Assembly: GCA_028583415.1 (NCBI GenBank)
Contig: CM053266.1
Span: 46,812,726-46,876,725 of the forward strand
DNA length: 64,000 nt
From: Protea cynaroides
Lineage: Eukaryota > Streptophyta > Magnoliopsida > Proteales > Proteaceae
Reading direction: 5' to 3'
The translations under genes were made by a program, and so were the position numbers. Within the stretch, counting starts at the first letter, position 1. Every line of letters begins with the position of its first letter. The notes beneath the pieces were generated by a model. That model worked only from the letters and a program-made list of their open reading frames with translations. It searched no databases and had not been told where the DNA came from. Shown in pieces: positions 33,385 to 44,797 of the stretch.

Positions 33385-36300
33385 AACCATAATATTTTAC
33401 ATGTTAAAAAAAATTAACGTTTGTTTCCACGAGATAAATATTGTCTACATGTATGGTATTGCAATTTATCACACATGGGTATATATATAATTTTTATTCC
33501 TAGAGATTTGGACATAAAATTTCGAAAGTAATGGTAAAGGAGAAAAAAGTTACTATAAGCAGTCAGGTAACTCCTTTTCATTTTTTTTTTTCAAAAAATA
33601 ATAAAATTATTAAGTTGTGAGAAAGCATAGCCTTTACCGCGAACTGAAAGATTATTCATCCAACTTTAAAATAAAAAAACTATTTTTAGAGAACGAAAAA
33701 TTACAAGGAGAGTAAAATGAAAACTTTTATATATTTTTCCTAATTAAAAATTAAGAGAGAGTTTTTGTGCACAGCCGTGTACATATATTGCCTGTGTTTC
33801 AACCATCGAATGAGAATCGGTGTTCAATACCATTTCTGTTCCCTTATTGAATGAAAGATTGATGCGCGTGCAATCGATATGTACACGATTGTCCAAGAAA
33901 ATCAGATACCTATTTTTCTCTGCCATTAGGATAATTGGTTCTTACATTACGAGCACCATTCCAGGTCTATTGTAGAGTATAGACCTTACATGTTAAGCTG
34001 GCAAACACCTTAATTAACTTGATTCAAGACCTATCAAATCTAATAAAAAATTTCAATAAAATTCTTAACAATTCATAAAAATTGAAAAGATAAAAAAAAA
34101 AAAAAAAAAAACCCTCTACTCTTCAACTCATGGTCCTTTCTAACATAGAAAAATGTTAAGCATTAGGTATTTAATAATCTATAAAGGCTAATGTTGAAAC
34201 TGGTCTGATACCAATATGAATAGATTGTACAACTAATAGGATAAGGATACATGGCCAATACCATTTAAAAAAAATTGTACCGAATCATTATCAACCTCGA
34301 CTAACACCGATACAAACAATCATATTCTAATTAACGATATACTAATTACTAAAACTTTTGTTGTCACCATGAACAGATAGAGTTCGTGTTATGAATTCTG
34401 TGAATCACACATTCCTTTTGTAGTGTTTTATTCTTTTGAACATGACATTTTCTTTTAATAACCAAGCATTTAACTCTTTTTTTTTTTTTTTAATTTAAGT
34501 TCCAGATAAAAAATGGATTTTCACAAACTTTTTGAAATGATTTACTTTCTTTTTTTTTTTTCTTTTTTTTACACATAAATCTATTTATTTTCAAAAGAAT
34601 GGGTTACAATTGACCACTCCAATTTATATAAGTTAAAGAACCAAAGAATGGAATTTGACCAAATAGTCATCCCCGAAAATGACTCCGCCTTCCCAGTCAA
34701 TATATGAGCCAAAGAATTGACTTCCCTTGAAATGAAAGAAACCTTACAACTAAAACATTTTGATATCAAGAAAAGGATATCCTCCTTAATAGGATGAAAA
34801 AGGGTCCAGAGAGGGAAGATTTACATGTAAGATATTTATATGGGTTAAATTATGATAAGATTAGTTAGTTCAAAAGGAGTCTGGTTATAGGTATACCGGT
34901 TTAAGTATGATTAGAGATGAACCAATCTGATCCACTGTGGGACTGATCCAAGGTTGGTGGTGGTATTATAAATACCAATGGTTAAGATCCCCACAGATAC
35001 AGTGTTATTTTCTTCTCATGTTCTCATACGCAGAAAGAAGGTCAAAGGATCCCCGACAGGCTATGAAAGACTCTAATCCAAGTATTCAAAGAGAAGAAAA
35101 TAATCGAAAATCATCTACAATAAGAGGTATGTGTCTTATCATCTCTTTTAATGCTTATTATATTCTAATAATTTATGTAGAATATTCGTTAAGGTTCATG
35201 AAAAATCTTATAGAAAAAATCTAAAAAGATCTAAAAATTCTTACATTACAAACAATATTCTAAACTAATTTTTTATTATCTTATTGAAACAAAATATTAG
35301 AAACACCATTTTTAGAGCTACGTGAACTACAATGGTTTCATATTGAAAAGCCAAAGAGCGGAAAATTTTCTGTGAAAAAAACTTTAATAGGGTCAACTTC
35401 AGAGTTTCTAAAAATAACACTGATACTATCAGTGGGAAAAATCAACATAAAAAACAGCAGTAGTATTAATTTTATAGAAGTGGATTTACTGTTATGTCAC
35501 TGTATACAGTAAATATTTGTTTATATATTTTATAAAAATTATTTTAATGAAATTAAATATAAAAAAAATAAGTGATCATTATTTCATCATTGCAATGAAA
35601 TATGGTATTCAACCATTTCCAACCTTTTGTGATATGATTGATTTGATTGGTAAAAGTTTTCCTACACCATGGATCGATGTCCACTTGAAATATTATTTTT
35701 TCAATATCTGAAGCAGACCAAGTCAAAAGTGCTTCAAAGGATGAGAGTGGATCAATTCTGATGGCTGCCAAGCCAACGAGGATGAAAACGAGGCAAGTGG
35801 TGGGACTTTCCAAGAAGTTCCAACCTTAATTAATAAAAATAAAAAAGCAGCTGTGACAATGATGACAGTTTCTTAACTCCAATGTGGGCCCTCTTTGATA
35901 CCCAATTTTGGTACAAAACAGACTCTATGAATATTTTACCCATGTGCAACAAATTGGTCATACTAAGGTTTCTGTTCCCAATCCTGAGAAAAAGTCAACA
36001 GGGTGACAGAGAATATATTCAAATGCTAAAAATTTATGAGAAAAAAAAAAATTTAATACATAGTGTTTCATAAAATTGAAAAGTCAAATATTAATACCCT
36101 ATAATTATCCAACGGTCACTTTGATATACTATAGTTCTCTGTTCCTAGGCCTCTAAGCCACACACAAAAGGCACAAAAGAAAACTTAACTTTGACTTTTT
36201 TGTCAAAAATTCTTGTCATAGGGACTTGAATAACTCTGTTTTGCTTAATCCAATTCATCTAAGTCGGCATTTGTTATAGTCGAAAAACGAATAGTCTCCT

Positions 36301-36477
36301 CAAAATAAGACATATCAATGAATAAAGAGAGAAAAACAAAAAAAATCGGGTTTTGAATTCTTAGGCGACTTTGATGCCTAGGTTAGTATTCCGAGTACAA
36401 ACATATATGGAGCTCAATATGAAAATACAAACACCAAATAAGTAGTGCTATAGAGTGAGTTTGAGTGTAAAAAGTTC

Positions 36478-36721
36478 AACTCTTATGGATCCACATCCTC
36501 TTCCCCAAGAGAATCTGGAGGAGAGGTGGCGCCCCCATTGGATGGACGACACCTCGGGCTATGGTGAATCTGAACCCTCAATCCGAGTTGACACCCCCTG
36601 TCGGCTCAGCTTGTCATCGCGGTGTCAGGTCGAATGGAGGGCTCGGATGTCGTCCATCCAAATGGGGCACCGCCTCTCCTCCAGATTCTTTTGGAGGAGA
36701 GGATTTGAATCCAACCCTTAT
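36478..36721. mobile_element. Hairpin (foldback) MITE, family copy 2
   Basis: The element at 36487-36712 (226 bp) has flanks AACTCTTAT (36478-36486) and AACCCTTAT (36713-36721), a 9-bp duplication with one change. Ends GGATCCACATCCTCT and, inverted, GGATTCAAATCCTCT match copy 1 (GGATCCACATCGTCT). The central GTCGGCTCAGCTTGTC is shared with copy 1. The inverted arms are more diverged than in copy 1, so it is older. Confidence 0.9.
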
Positions 36722-39700
36722 ACCTTTGGAATTTGATCTATTTATACTGAGGCGCATCGAGTAGTGTAAAATCAGATTTACCCCTAAGTGAAGCTACTTG
36801 TCCTTTGATTATATTGGACATGTTGTTCGTTACGTTCGAGTGAAGTTATTCATCCAACGATAATGTTTCATGTATCAACCGGTACCCGTTAAATGCAGCA
36901 CACACTCGGCCATGTGTGCTAGGTACGGGTAACCGCTAGGTACGGGTAACCGCTAGAAGTTGAACGAGTTGACCATTAAAGCAGTCTGAAGGTCACGGAG
37001 GTCGAATGCTGACTTGTCTAAGGTCTGAGGTGGTGAATTCTCTTGTCGACATGATTGGTGGGGTCCATGATACCCATAACAACATTATTGTCATTTAATC
37101 CAATATCTGATACCAAAAATAAAATCCTTGCCCTACACTAGGATCATAAATATCGCCAACTAGAAACGAGTAAATTTTGAAAATGAATGATTATTGTATG
37201 AATATCCTAACCTAATACAATGTATATTAGATCCATCCTAATCAAGCTAGAAATAGGTTAGTTCAAAGTCCATGTCTTTGTCCACGTATCTTGTGTATTT
37301 TATCGTGATTGAAAAAAAAAAATAAAGAAAAATTTTATTATTTAAGATGGTCTAGCATCTAGATGTTGGATGTTAGACCAACCATTCAAAAATATTGATT
37401 AATTTAATCTTAAAATATATATATATATATATATATATTCAGAGATTTTTGCCATTTAATTAGTCAATTCAATAAAACAAGGCAAAACAAATAATTTTAT
37501 CTAGGAAAACTCTCTCGTTGTAGGTTTAAATTTTTATTCTTTTAATAACATCCCATTCTAAACTTCTAGTTAAAAAGAAATGTTAGGATGATACCATGGA
37601 TAATATATTCTTAGGTTTCAATATCGGGACCCAGATGAGTCCGAGGTCTATACTGATATGATCCCGATCGATTGGTATTGTCTTGGATTAGCCTAAAATC
37701 GATTTATATCATTTTTATATTTAAAAAAGTAAGGCAAAAGGATTAGTATGCAAGCACTCTCTCATATTCTCTTTTCTCATAAATGATGATTGACACGTAT
37801 TACAGAGGAACTAGAAAGACTAAAAAAAAAAGTTTATCAAAGTAGATCATCCGATCTAACTGTTGATGTGATCCTAGGACCCACATAAGAACAGGGATGG
37901 AAATTGGTATCAAATTGGTTGGTATTGATCACTATCAATATCAATATGAATCATTCGGACCCTCTGATCCGATACTGATTCCTAAAACCATGATCGATAA
38001 TGGATTAATGAAATAAACTATAAATTAATGGGTGACGGATTGGATATCACATTCTTTGTAATAATCAAATGTTGTTTAAAATGTTCAAATGTCGGCATCT
38101 AGAATATTTCAAGGATCAACCATTTTTACAAACACTAGTTTCTTCATTTTTAAGTACATGAAGAAACAACTAAACAAGATCTCCCAGCTACCCTCCTTAC
38201 CAACCCCAAGATTTTCGCAGCCACTAGCGGGCACTCACTCTTAATTTACCTTATAGCAATTTAACTTAATAAAAAATTAATTAATTAATTAAAATGATAT
38301 AGCTTTCAAATAATTGAGTTAATTAAATTTCTAATCCTCCAATCATGTCTCCTGAGTACTAAATATTGTTCAAGTGCATTTCTTTGGATTTTTAAAAACC
38401 AAACAACAGTAATTCTTAGTTTGGGAGTGGGATTCACAAGCTATACCACTGTGTTAATTGCATCTCCCATGTTAAACCAATGGGTGCACAAGAAGAAAAC
38501 TCATTGTATATATGAAAGAGCTAACCATATGGTCAGAGAGGAAAGAGACTCTGAGAGAGACCTACAAACCGTTGCATGTAGACTATTTATGGGAGAAAAT
38601 GGTCTCCTGTTGTCTAGTTTCTCCAATTATGATCCAACAATAGTTGAAGTTCACTTGACTCGCATACTGATGTATTGATATGCACACCAGATGAACTAGT
38701 CACTAGATCATGACTAGAATCCCTCCAATAACCGAAGACGATTTGAATCCATTATTTTCTTCTTTTTAACAAAAAATATAAGGATTGTCTTTATCTCTTT
38801 TGTTGATTAATAATCAAATTGAATAGGAATTTACCATTTTTTTTTCTAAATGAAAACGAAAAAGAATAAAAATTATTTCAAAATAGTTTAATAAATTAAT
38901 GGGCCATTTAGATGAAATCATAATGGAAAAGTTTTTCTTTCATTTAAACAGTAGTTACACTCTTCACATGATTTTTTTTAGGAAAGGGTTCCATAAGTTA
39001 CCTGTTTAGGGGAATTTTTCAAGTCACACCAATCACCTTATGAGATTTGGTATCATCGATGTGAGGCCTACAAGGTCAACTAAGAGAAAATAGGGAAAAC
39101 CTCCCAGCAGTTGGAATGGAATTTTTGTTTCTTTTTATTAATATTTTGAAAAAATAAATAAAAACAAGGAAAAGATTTATATAAATAATAAAATTTTCTT
39201 CGATAGATAAGTCTTAAGGAGAATTGAATTCATGAAATCTTAGGTAAACAATCGCTCGTTTTCTTCATCAACAAAAAGACCATAATTGGATTCGTCAAAA
39301 AAAAAAAAGAGGAGAAAGAATATAAATATATATATATAAGGGAAGATGGAAAGAAACAAAGACTTAAACTAGGCCTCCTTTCCCATAAAAACAAATAGAA
39401 AAATCTCTTTGGGGGACATAGACTACCCCGCTTGCTGAGATAACCCTCTTCCAATCATGCTCTCACTTTTTCCTTAGCTTTACGTCTGAAAAGGGCTGCA
39501 GATTATTTATCAACTGTGTGATGCTGGTTTTGCTTCCCATTCATGAGACAATAATCAACAGTTTGGAAGTTATAATCGGTTATAAACTTTTAATTCATTC
39601 ATATATTAATATTTAATTTGAAGAATTTGAGAAAACAAAAATAAAAGATAATTTGTGGCAGCAGCACTTATTAATGTGGTTAAAAGAAGTGGAGCCCTTA

Positions 39701-39944
39701 GATATTTTGAGTCAGAAACCCTAGAATAAGATACTTGTCAGAAATCTCCAAAGCAAAACAAACGGTTCCGATGATTTTTTGGCCAAGGTGTTATAGAAAA
39801 CAGTTTTCAAATCTAAACTCGTTTGCTGAGCTGGCAAAAAGTGCATCCTGAAAAATGGGGTGAGATAATTAGAGATGAAATAGGATTTTTTTTTTTTTTT
39901 TTTTTTTTGTAGAAGAGATGAAATAGGATGAAATAATAAAAATG
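36722..39944. other. Intergenic DNA, no gene supported
   Basis: AT-rich. Contains a 17-bp tandem duplication just downstream (GCTAGGTACGGGTAACC, 36919-36955), a short (AT)n at 37418-37438 and CGATATTGGTATC-like dispersed repeats (37610-37720, 37890-38000). Nothing else is recognised. Confidence 0.45.
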
Positions 39945-41822
39945 AAACAATTAAAATTAAGAAATATAGTTTTAAGATATATTAAAAGAGTAAAGATATA
40001 GAGAATTTAAAAAGGTATAGATTTGTTAAAAATAAGGCTAAAAAATTATGGGAAAAATAAAGTCAAAGAAATATGAAATTTTTATAACAATTTGAACAAA
40101 AAGGAAGGAGAAAAAATTAACTATAAAATATCTAAGATGAGAAAAAAGAAAAATAAAGATTTAGATCAAGTTGGATGTTTTAAAAGTGCAAATTGTAGAG
40201 TTCTAGTAAAGAATGAAAACATTAAATACAACCCATTAATGGAAAATACTTAGAGTAATAGTGTCATAGAATATTATATTACTCACAATGACACCACAGT
40301 TCATAAATATATATATGCAAAATCAGAGTGATTGAAGTAAAAGAACCTTTAAGGAGGATGAATATAGGCATTAAAAGTTTGGAAGAGCTTAGAAATGTAC
40401 GGAGTATCTTGGCTAACTAAGTTGTTTAGTAAATTTATGAATATCAAGAAAATGTCAAATAAATGAAGAAGAAGCATTGTTGTTTCGATTTATAATAACA
40501 AATGTGATATTTAGAACTGCAATAACTACAGAGACATAAAACTAATGAGTTAATACTTTTTTTTTTCTTTTGGTAGAAACTAATGAGTTGATGCTATGAA
40601 ACTTTGGGAGAGAGTTATTAAAACTCACATGAGACAAAAAAAAATATTATTACAGATAACCAATTTAGTTTTATGCCATGTAGATCTATGATAAAAGTTA
40701 TTTACTTGCTTAGAAGACTCATAAAAATATTTAGAGAAGACAAAAATGACTTCCATATGATCTTTATTGACCTAGAAAAAACTTATAACAAAGTCTCTAG
40801 AGAGTTATTTTGATAAGTTCTAAAGAAGAGAAGTGTTTCAAACAAATATATGGAAATAGTCAAGGATATGTATTATAATGTGGTGACTAGTGTAAGAATC
40901 GTGGGGGGGAGGGGGGTAAAGTAGTGAATTTTCAATTACAATTAGGTTACATCAAGGATCAACTTTAAGCCCTTATCTGTTCGCCCTCATTATGAATAAT
41001 TTAGACATTCAAGGTGCATGTTTTTTTGCTGATAATATTATTTTGGTGGATGAAACAAAAGCAAAGATTAACGTCAAGTCAAACTATCGAGATCGAAATT
41101 AGAATTAAAGAGTTTTAAGATAAGTAAAACAAAGACAGAGTATTAGTGTGTAATTTTAATCACATAATGACAAATAATAAAATGGTAAAAATTGATGAGG
41201 GAGAGATACAACAAAGTGATTATATTAAGTATCTAGATTCAATCATAAATAAAGAAGGCAATATAAAGAATGATGTTTTACAGAGAATTAGAATAAGATG
41301 GATGAAGTGGAGAGGTGCATCTAAAATACCGCGTGATCGGCATATTCCTTTAAAACTTAAAAGAAAATTTTATAGAATAATCATTCGACTAGTCATGATG
41401 TATCGTGCAAAATGTTGGACAATTTAAAAGCATCATATAGATAAACTTAATATAGTTAAAATAAGGGCATTGAGATGGATGTGTGGTAAAACTAAAAAGG
41501 ATAGGTAAAGAATGATCATGTTACTGCTGATTTGGATGTAGTGTCAATTCATGATAAACTATGAGAAAATTGTTTGTGATGGTACGACAATGTTCAATGG
41601 AGGTCACTAGATTTACGATACGGAGGAGTGATTTGATTTAAATTGAAGGTTCTAAAAGAGCTCGGGATAGATTACTTAAGATGACTCTAGGAAAGGTGGT
41701 GAGAAAAGATATACATAACTTAGACCTTGTTTCAAATATAACATCGAATAGTACTGATTGACGGATAATAATCTATGTAACCGACTCCATCTAATTAGGA
41801 TTGAGGCTTTGTTTTTGTTTAT
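39945..41822 (+). mobile_element. RTE-clade LINE remnant (reverse transcriptase), AT-eroded
   Basis: Read in shifting frames on the plus strand it gives a linker (KNKDLDQVGCF near 40150), then FMPCRSMIKVIYLLRRLIK and DFHMIFIDLEKTYNKVS (40672-40800, equivalent to the RT block FIDLEKAYD). Next come LHQGSTLSPYLFALIMNN (40950-41000) and a C-terminal part DYIKYLDSIINKEGNIKNDV ... PLKLKRKFYRIIIRLVM (41146-41427). It closes with GACTCCATCTAATTAGGATT GAGGCTTTGTTTTTGTTTA, the usual 3' end of plant RTE elements (41785-41822). There are many stops, and most differences go toward A/T. The 5' border is approximate. Confidence 0.88.
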
Positions 41823-43109
41823 CTTTGCAATTGACTACATGTCAATATCCTATTAAATTTGTACACTCATCCAATCTAGATCGTATCGACTTTAGACATG
41901 ACCGATATAATATTTGTGCCTAGATTTAAAACTTTACCAAACAAACATACAATACACTGTTCACTAGGAAAGTGGTTGCACTTTCTCTTTTTTTTTAGAT
42001 AGGTATTTTCACATCCCTTTATTCTTGCATAGAAATCCTCTCCGACGCTGGAGACTCTCCGATGCCGATCCAACGGTTGAAATTCATCTAGCACAAATCT
42101 CGATGTATTGAGATCTGTGTTCGTTGAACTTCAACCGTTAAATCATTTTGAAGAATCTTCAACGGATGGAGATGATTTGCTTCTTTTATTCTTACCTTGC
42201 AAAAACCTTACAAATAATCGAAGCATTGGAATCAATAGAATGAAAATAAAAATGGATAAAAATCGTCTCCTATCAATTAATCATGTCAACCGTTATTCTA
42301 TAACTAACTTTTATTGGGTGCACATATCGATATACCATATATAATGAAAGGACTCAAATCCACTCAAGTACGAACTCAAGCATTAAAATAATGATTTGGT
42401 TAGCCGTCACAAGTGTTTATTAAAATATTATTTAAACTTAAAAAGTCTCCGATTATAAGAAAAGGTAAAAGTATTACAATGTGGACAAATCATTTAATCA
42501 TTTTAACTGTCGGGGATTGATACAGAATTCCCCCCAATTACCCACATGTTAAATTTAATAGCCATCTCAGTTATGTTGGCCACAATATATATATAAATAA
42601 AAAATAAAAAATAAAAAAAATCTAAACCAAAATTTTCAACTTTTAATTTTTTTGATATATACTGATATTGGCGTTGTCTGTTATAAAACTTCTTAGCTCT
42701 TCTATCTTTATTATTAAAATTATTTTTTATATTTTATAATTTTGGGATGATCCAATAAATGTATGTTAAAGAGAATCAATATCAAAATGATCTCTACACT
42801 TGTTTGTTTTCAAATAAAAAAATCAATAATAAAAAATAAATAAAAGGATAAAATTAAATTAGATTGAAAATTAACTGATGAGTACCACATGATGATGTGT
42901 ACATGTTGAATTACAGGTGAAGTGCCTCATGAGAGATAATATCTAATTTGTTGGATTAATATTCAAAGTTGTTGGTGTTGGAAATCCGGCCTTTAAATTA
43001 TTTAACATAATAATTCTTTGAGTTAATAGTAAAGGCTACTAGTAAATAAAAATGAAATCAGAATCATTAAGCCTTAATCATCATAATTTGTAATGACCTT
43101 TATTTGTGG
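41823..43109. other. Intergenic DNA, no gene supported
   Basis: AT-rich sequence. A small inverted feature at about 42045-42150 (CCAACGGTTGAAATTCATC, then inverted GAACTTCAACCGTTAAATC) suggests a degenerate foldback element. No coding signal. Confidence 0.4.
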
Positions 43110-43412
43110 GAATCATTAGGATGCACATTGTCTCCTCCCAGTGATTCTGGGAGGACGCGGTAACCTATCTCAGATGGCTGTCACGTGGCTCTCGGTTGAA
43201 TTCGAGACCCACTTCTGAGCCAACAACTCCTATCGGTTCGGCTTGTTGGCTGGGTGTCGGTTCGGACATAGATCTCGGATTTACTGAGAGCCACGTGGCG
43301 ACCATCCAGGGTAGGTTGTCACTATTCTCCCAGAACCACTGGGAGAACTGAATGCGAATCCGAATCATTAAGCCTTAATCATCATGATTTGTAATGACTT
43401 TTATTTGTGAGT
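43049..43412. repeat. About 50-bp direct repeats flanking MITE copy 3
   Basis: GAATCATTAAGCCTTAATCA followed by TCAT(A/G)ATTTGTAATGAC occurs at about 43061-43109 on the left and 43362-43410 on the right of the MITE. The 9-bp target site is the start of this repeat. Confidence 0.85.
43110..43370. mobile_element. Hairpin (foldback) MITE, family copy 3
   Basis: The element at 43119-43361 (243 bp) has a perfect 9-bp duplication GAATCATTA at 43110-43118 and 43362-43370. Ends GGATGCACATTGTCTCCTCC and, inverted, GGATTCGCATTCAGTTCTCC match copies 1 and 2. The central TATCGGTTCGGCTTGTTGGC corresponds to TCGGCTCAGCTTGTCG of copy 1. The outer arms (CTGTCACGTGGCTCTCGG and its inverse) fold well. Confidence 0.92.
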
Positions 43413-44593
43413 AAGTTTAAATGTAACAAAGCTTTTTACATTTAGAATTGTGGTTGCTTTTAGGATCTGCATAGAGAACTAAAATGGGATTAATCTATAA
43501 ACGATAGGAACAGGATAAAGGAGGTGCTTATAGTCATGGAGTCATTCGGATATTTAAGTCAAAACCCTTTGCAACAAATAAATGAAGTCAGTCCTTTCGA
43601 AAAGTTTGACCAGATTAGTAGTGATGAAGTAGAAAGAGATAGAATGGTAAAACGTACACGTGCAGAGTTACTGTGAAGCAGTAAAATATGGGTAAAAGAC
43701 ATGTCAGCGGATGGAACACTGAGAAAATATATAAAATATAAAATAAAGAAGGTGGAGTCCCCTGAGACCTTGAGTTTGAACCCCTTTTATAGGGATATGA
43801 TGAGGGTCAGAAGTGGATCTCATGTGCCTTTAGAGTACAATTCCAAAATTCTGTAGGCCGGATTTACTCCTGACATAAGATGGTAATAACGGATATGCCC
43901 CTGTATATGGTTCCTTGGTGGAAATACAATTTTACCCCTAATAGTGTGGAGAGTCTGAAGATGTCCACATGTCAATGTGGGAATCCATTCTGACGCCCAT
44001 TCATGATGTTATTTTTCATGCTCCCATTGGTGTGGGGTGAGAGATTCCCCTCACACTCGCAATGTAGGAAACCTTCCCCTAAAAAATATCCTGAGATATT
44101 GTTATAACCCTTATAACATATTAGTAACATATTAGTGATTTATAATGGTCATTTGAAAAAAAAATTTCATAAGATAATGTTTGGAAGTCAAGATAAGAAA
44201 ATGAAAAACATAATCAGACATGAATACTGATAAAACAATGATGAAATAGAAACGGTATCACCAATATGAGGCCTTCTGCATATCTAGTCAGAAGGAGAGA
44301 GCATTGCATAGAAGAATGAAAAAGTATCCAAAAGTAAGCGTGTGGAAATGGATCCCAAACCGGCATTCTAGGGGTTCTTTTCTTTATTTGATTTTTTGAG
44401 TTTAAATTATTGGTTTGTAATATTTTTCCTTCAAGATTTCCCACATCGCTCATATAGGTGGAATCACTCACGTCACACCAATCATGATGTGAGAAATAGT
44501 TTTATCAACCTCATATGGTCAGAGAAGAGAGAATGAGTATCAATGCAAGATTAACATACTCAGAATATGAGAAAACATTGGAACATTTAAACG

Positions 44594-44797
44594 CTACATT
44601 TGGTATGCATTCTAGTATATTCTTGAGCTTGGATCCTAGAATTTGATAAGAAAACATGGTTTTTTTTTTCTTCTGAAATCCATTTATTATTCTATTTTTC
44701 ATTTTGACTTAGGATAAAAATATCTCACATATTAATCCATTCTAGTAGAATACATTCTGATAGAATGCATTCCGAAAATGCATACCAAACGCGTCCT
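44594..44797. mobile_element. MITE with TTTGGTATGCATT termini
   Basis: The left end CTACATTTGGTATGCATTCT and the right end, inverted, GACGCGTTTGGTATGCATTT form a terminal inverted repeat. The internal TAGAATGCATTCCG and CATTCTAGTAGAATACATTC extend the fold. It is related to the pieces at 26177 and 29605. Target duplication not clear. Confidence 0.6.

Larger units (their letters stand above)
28670..36477. other. Intergenic DNA, no gene supported
   Basis: AT-rich. Identifiable items inside: a Tourist-type MITE at 29605-29888, CATG repeats at 31091-31111, a G-quadruplex-prone tract at 32187-32221, a 31-bp duplication at 32985-33050 and a MITE at 33197-33384. Several short stretches contain GATATCGGTATC-like repeats (e.g. 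34200-34330). No open frame has protein-like features I recognise. Confidence 0.45.
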
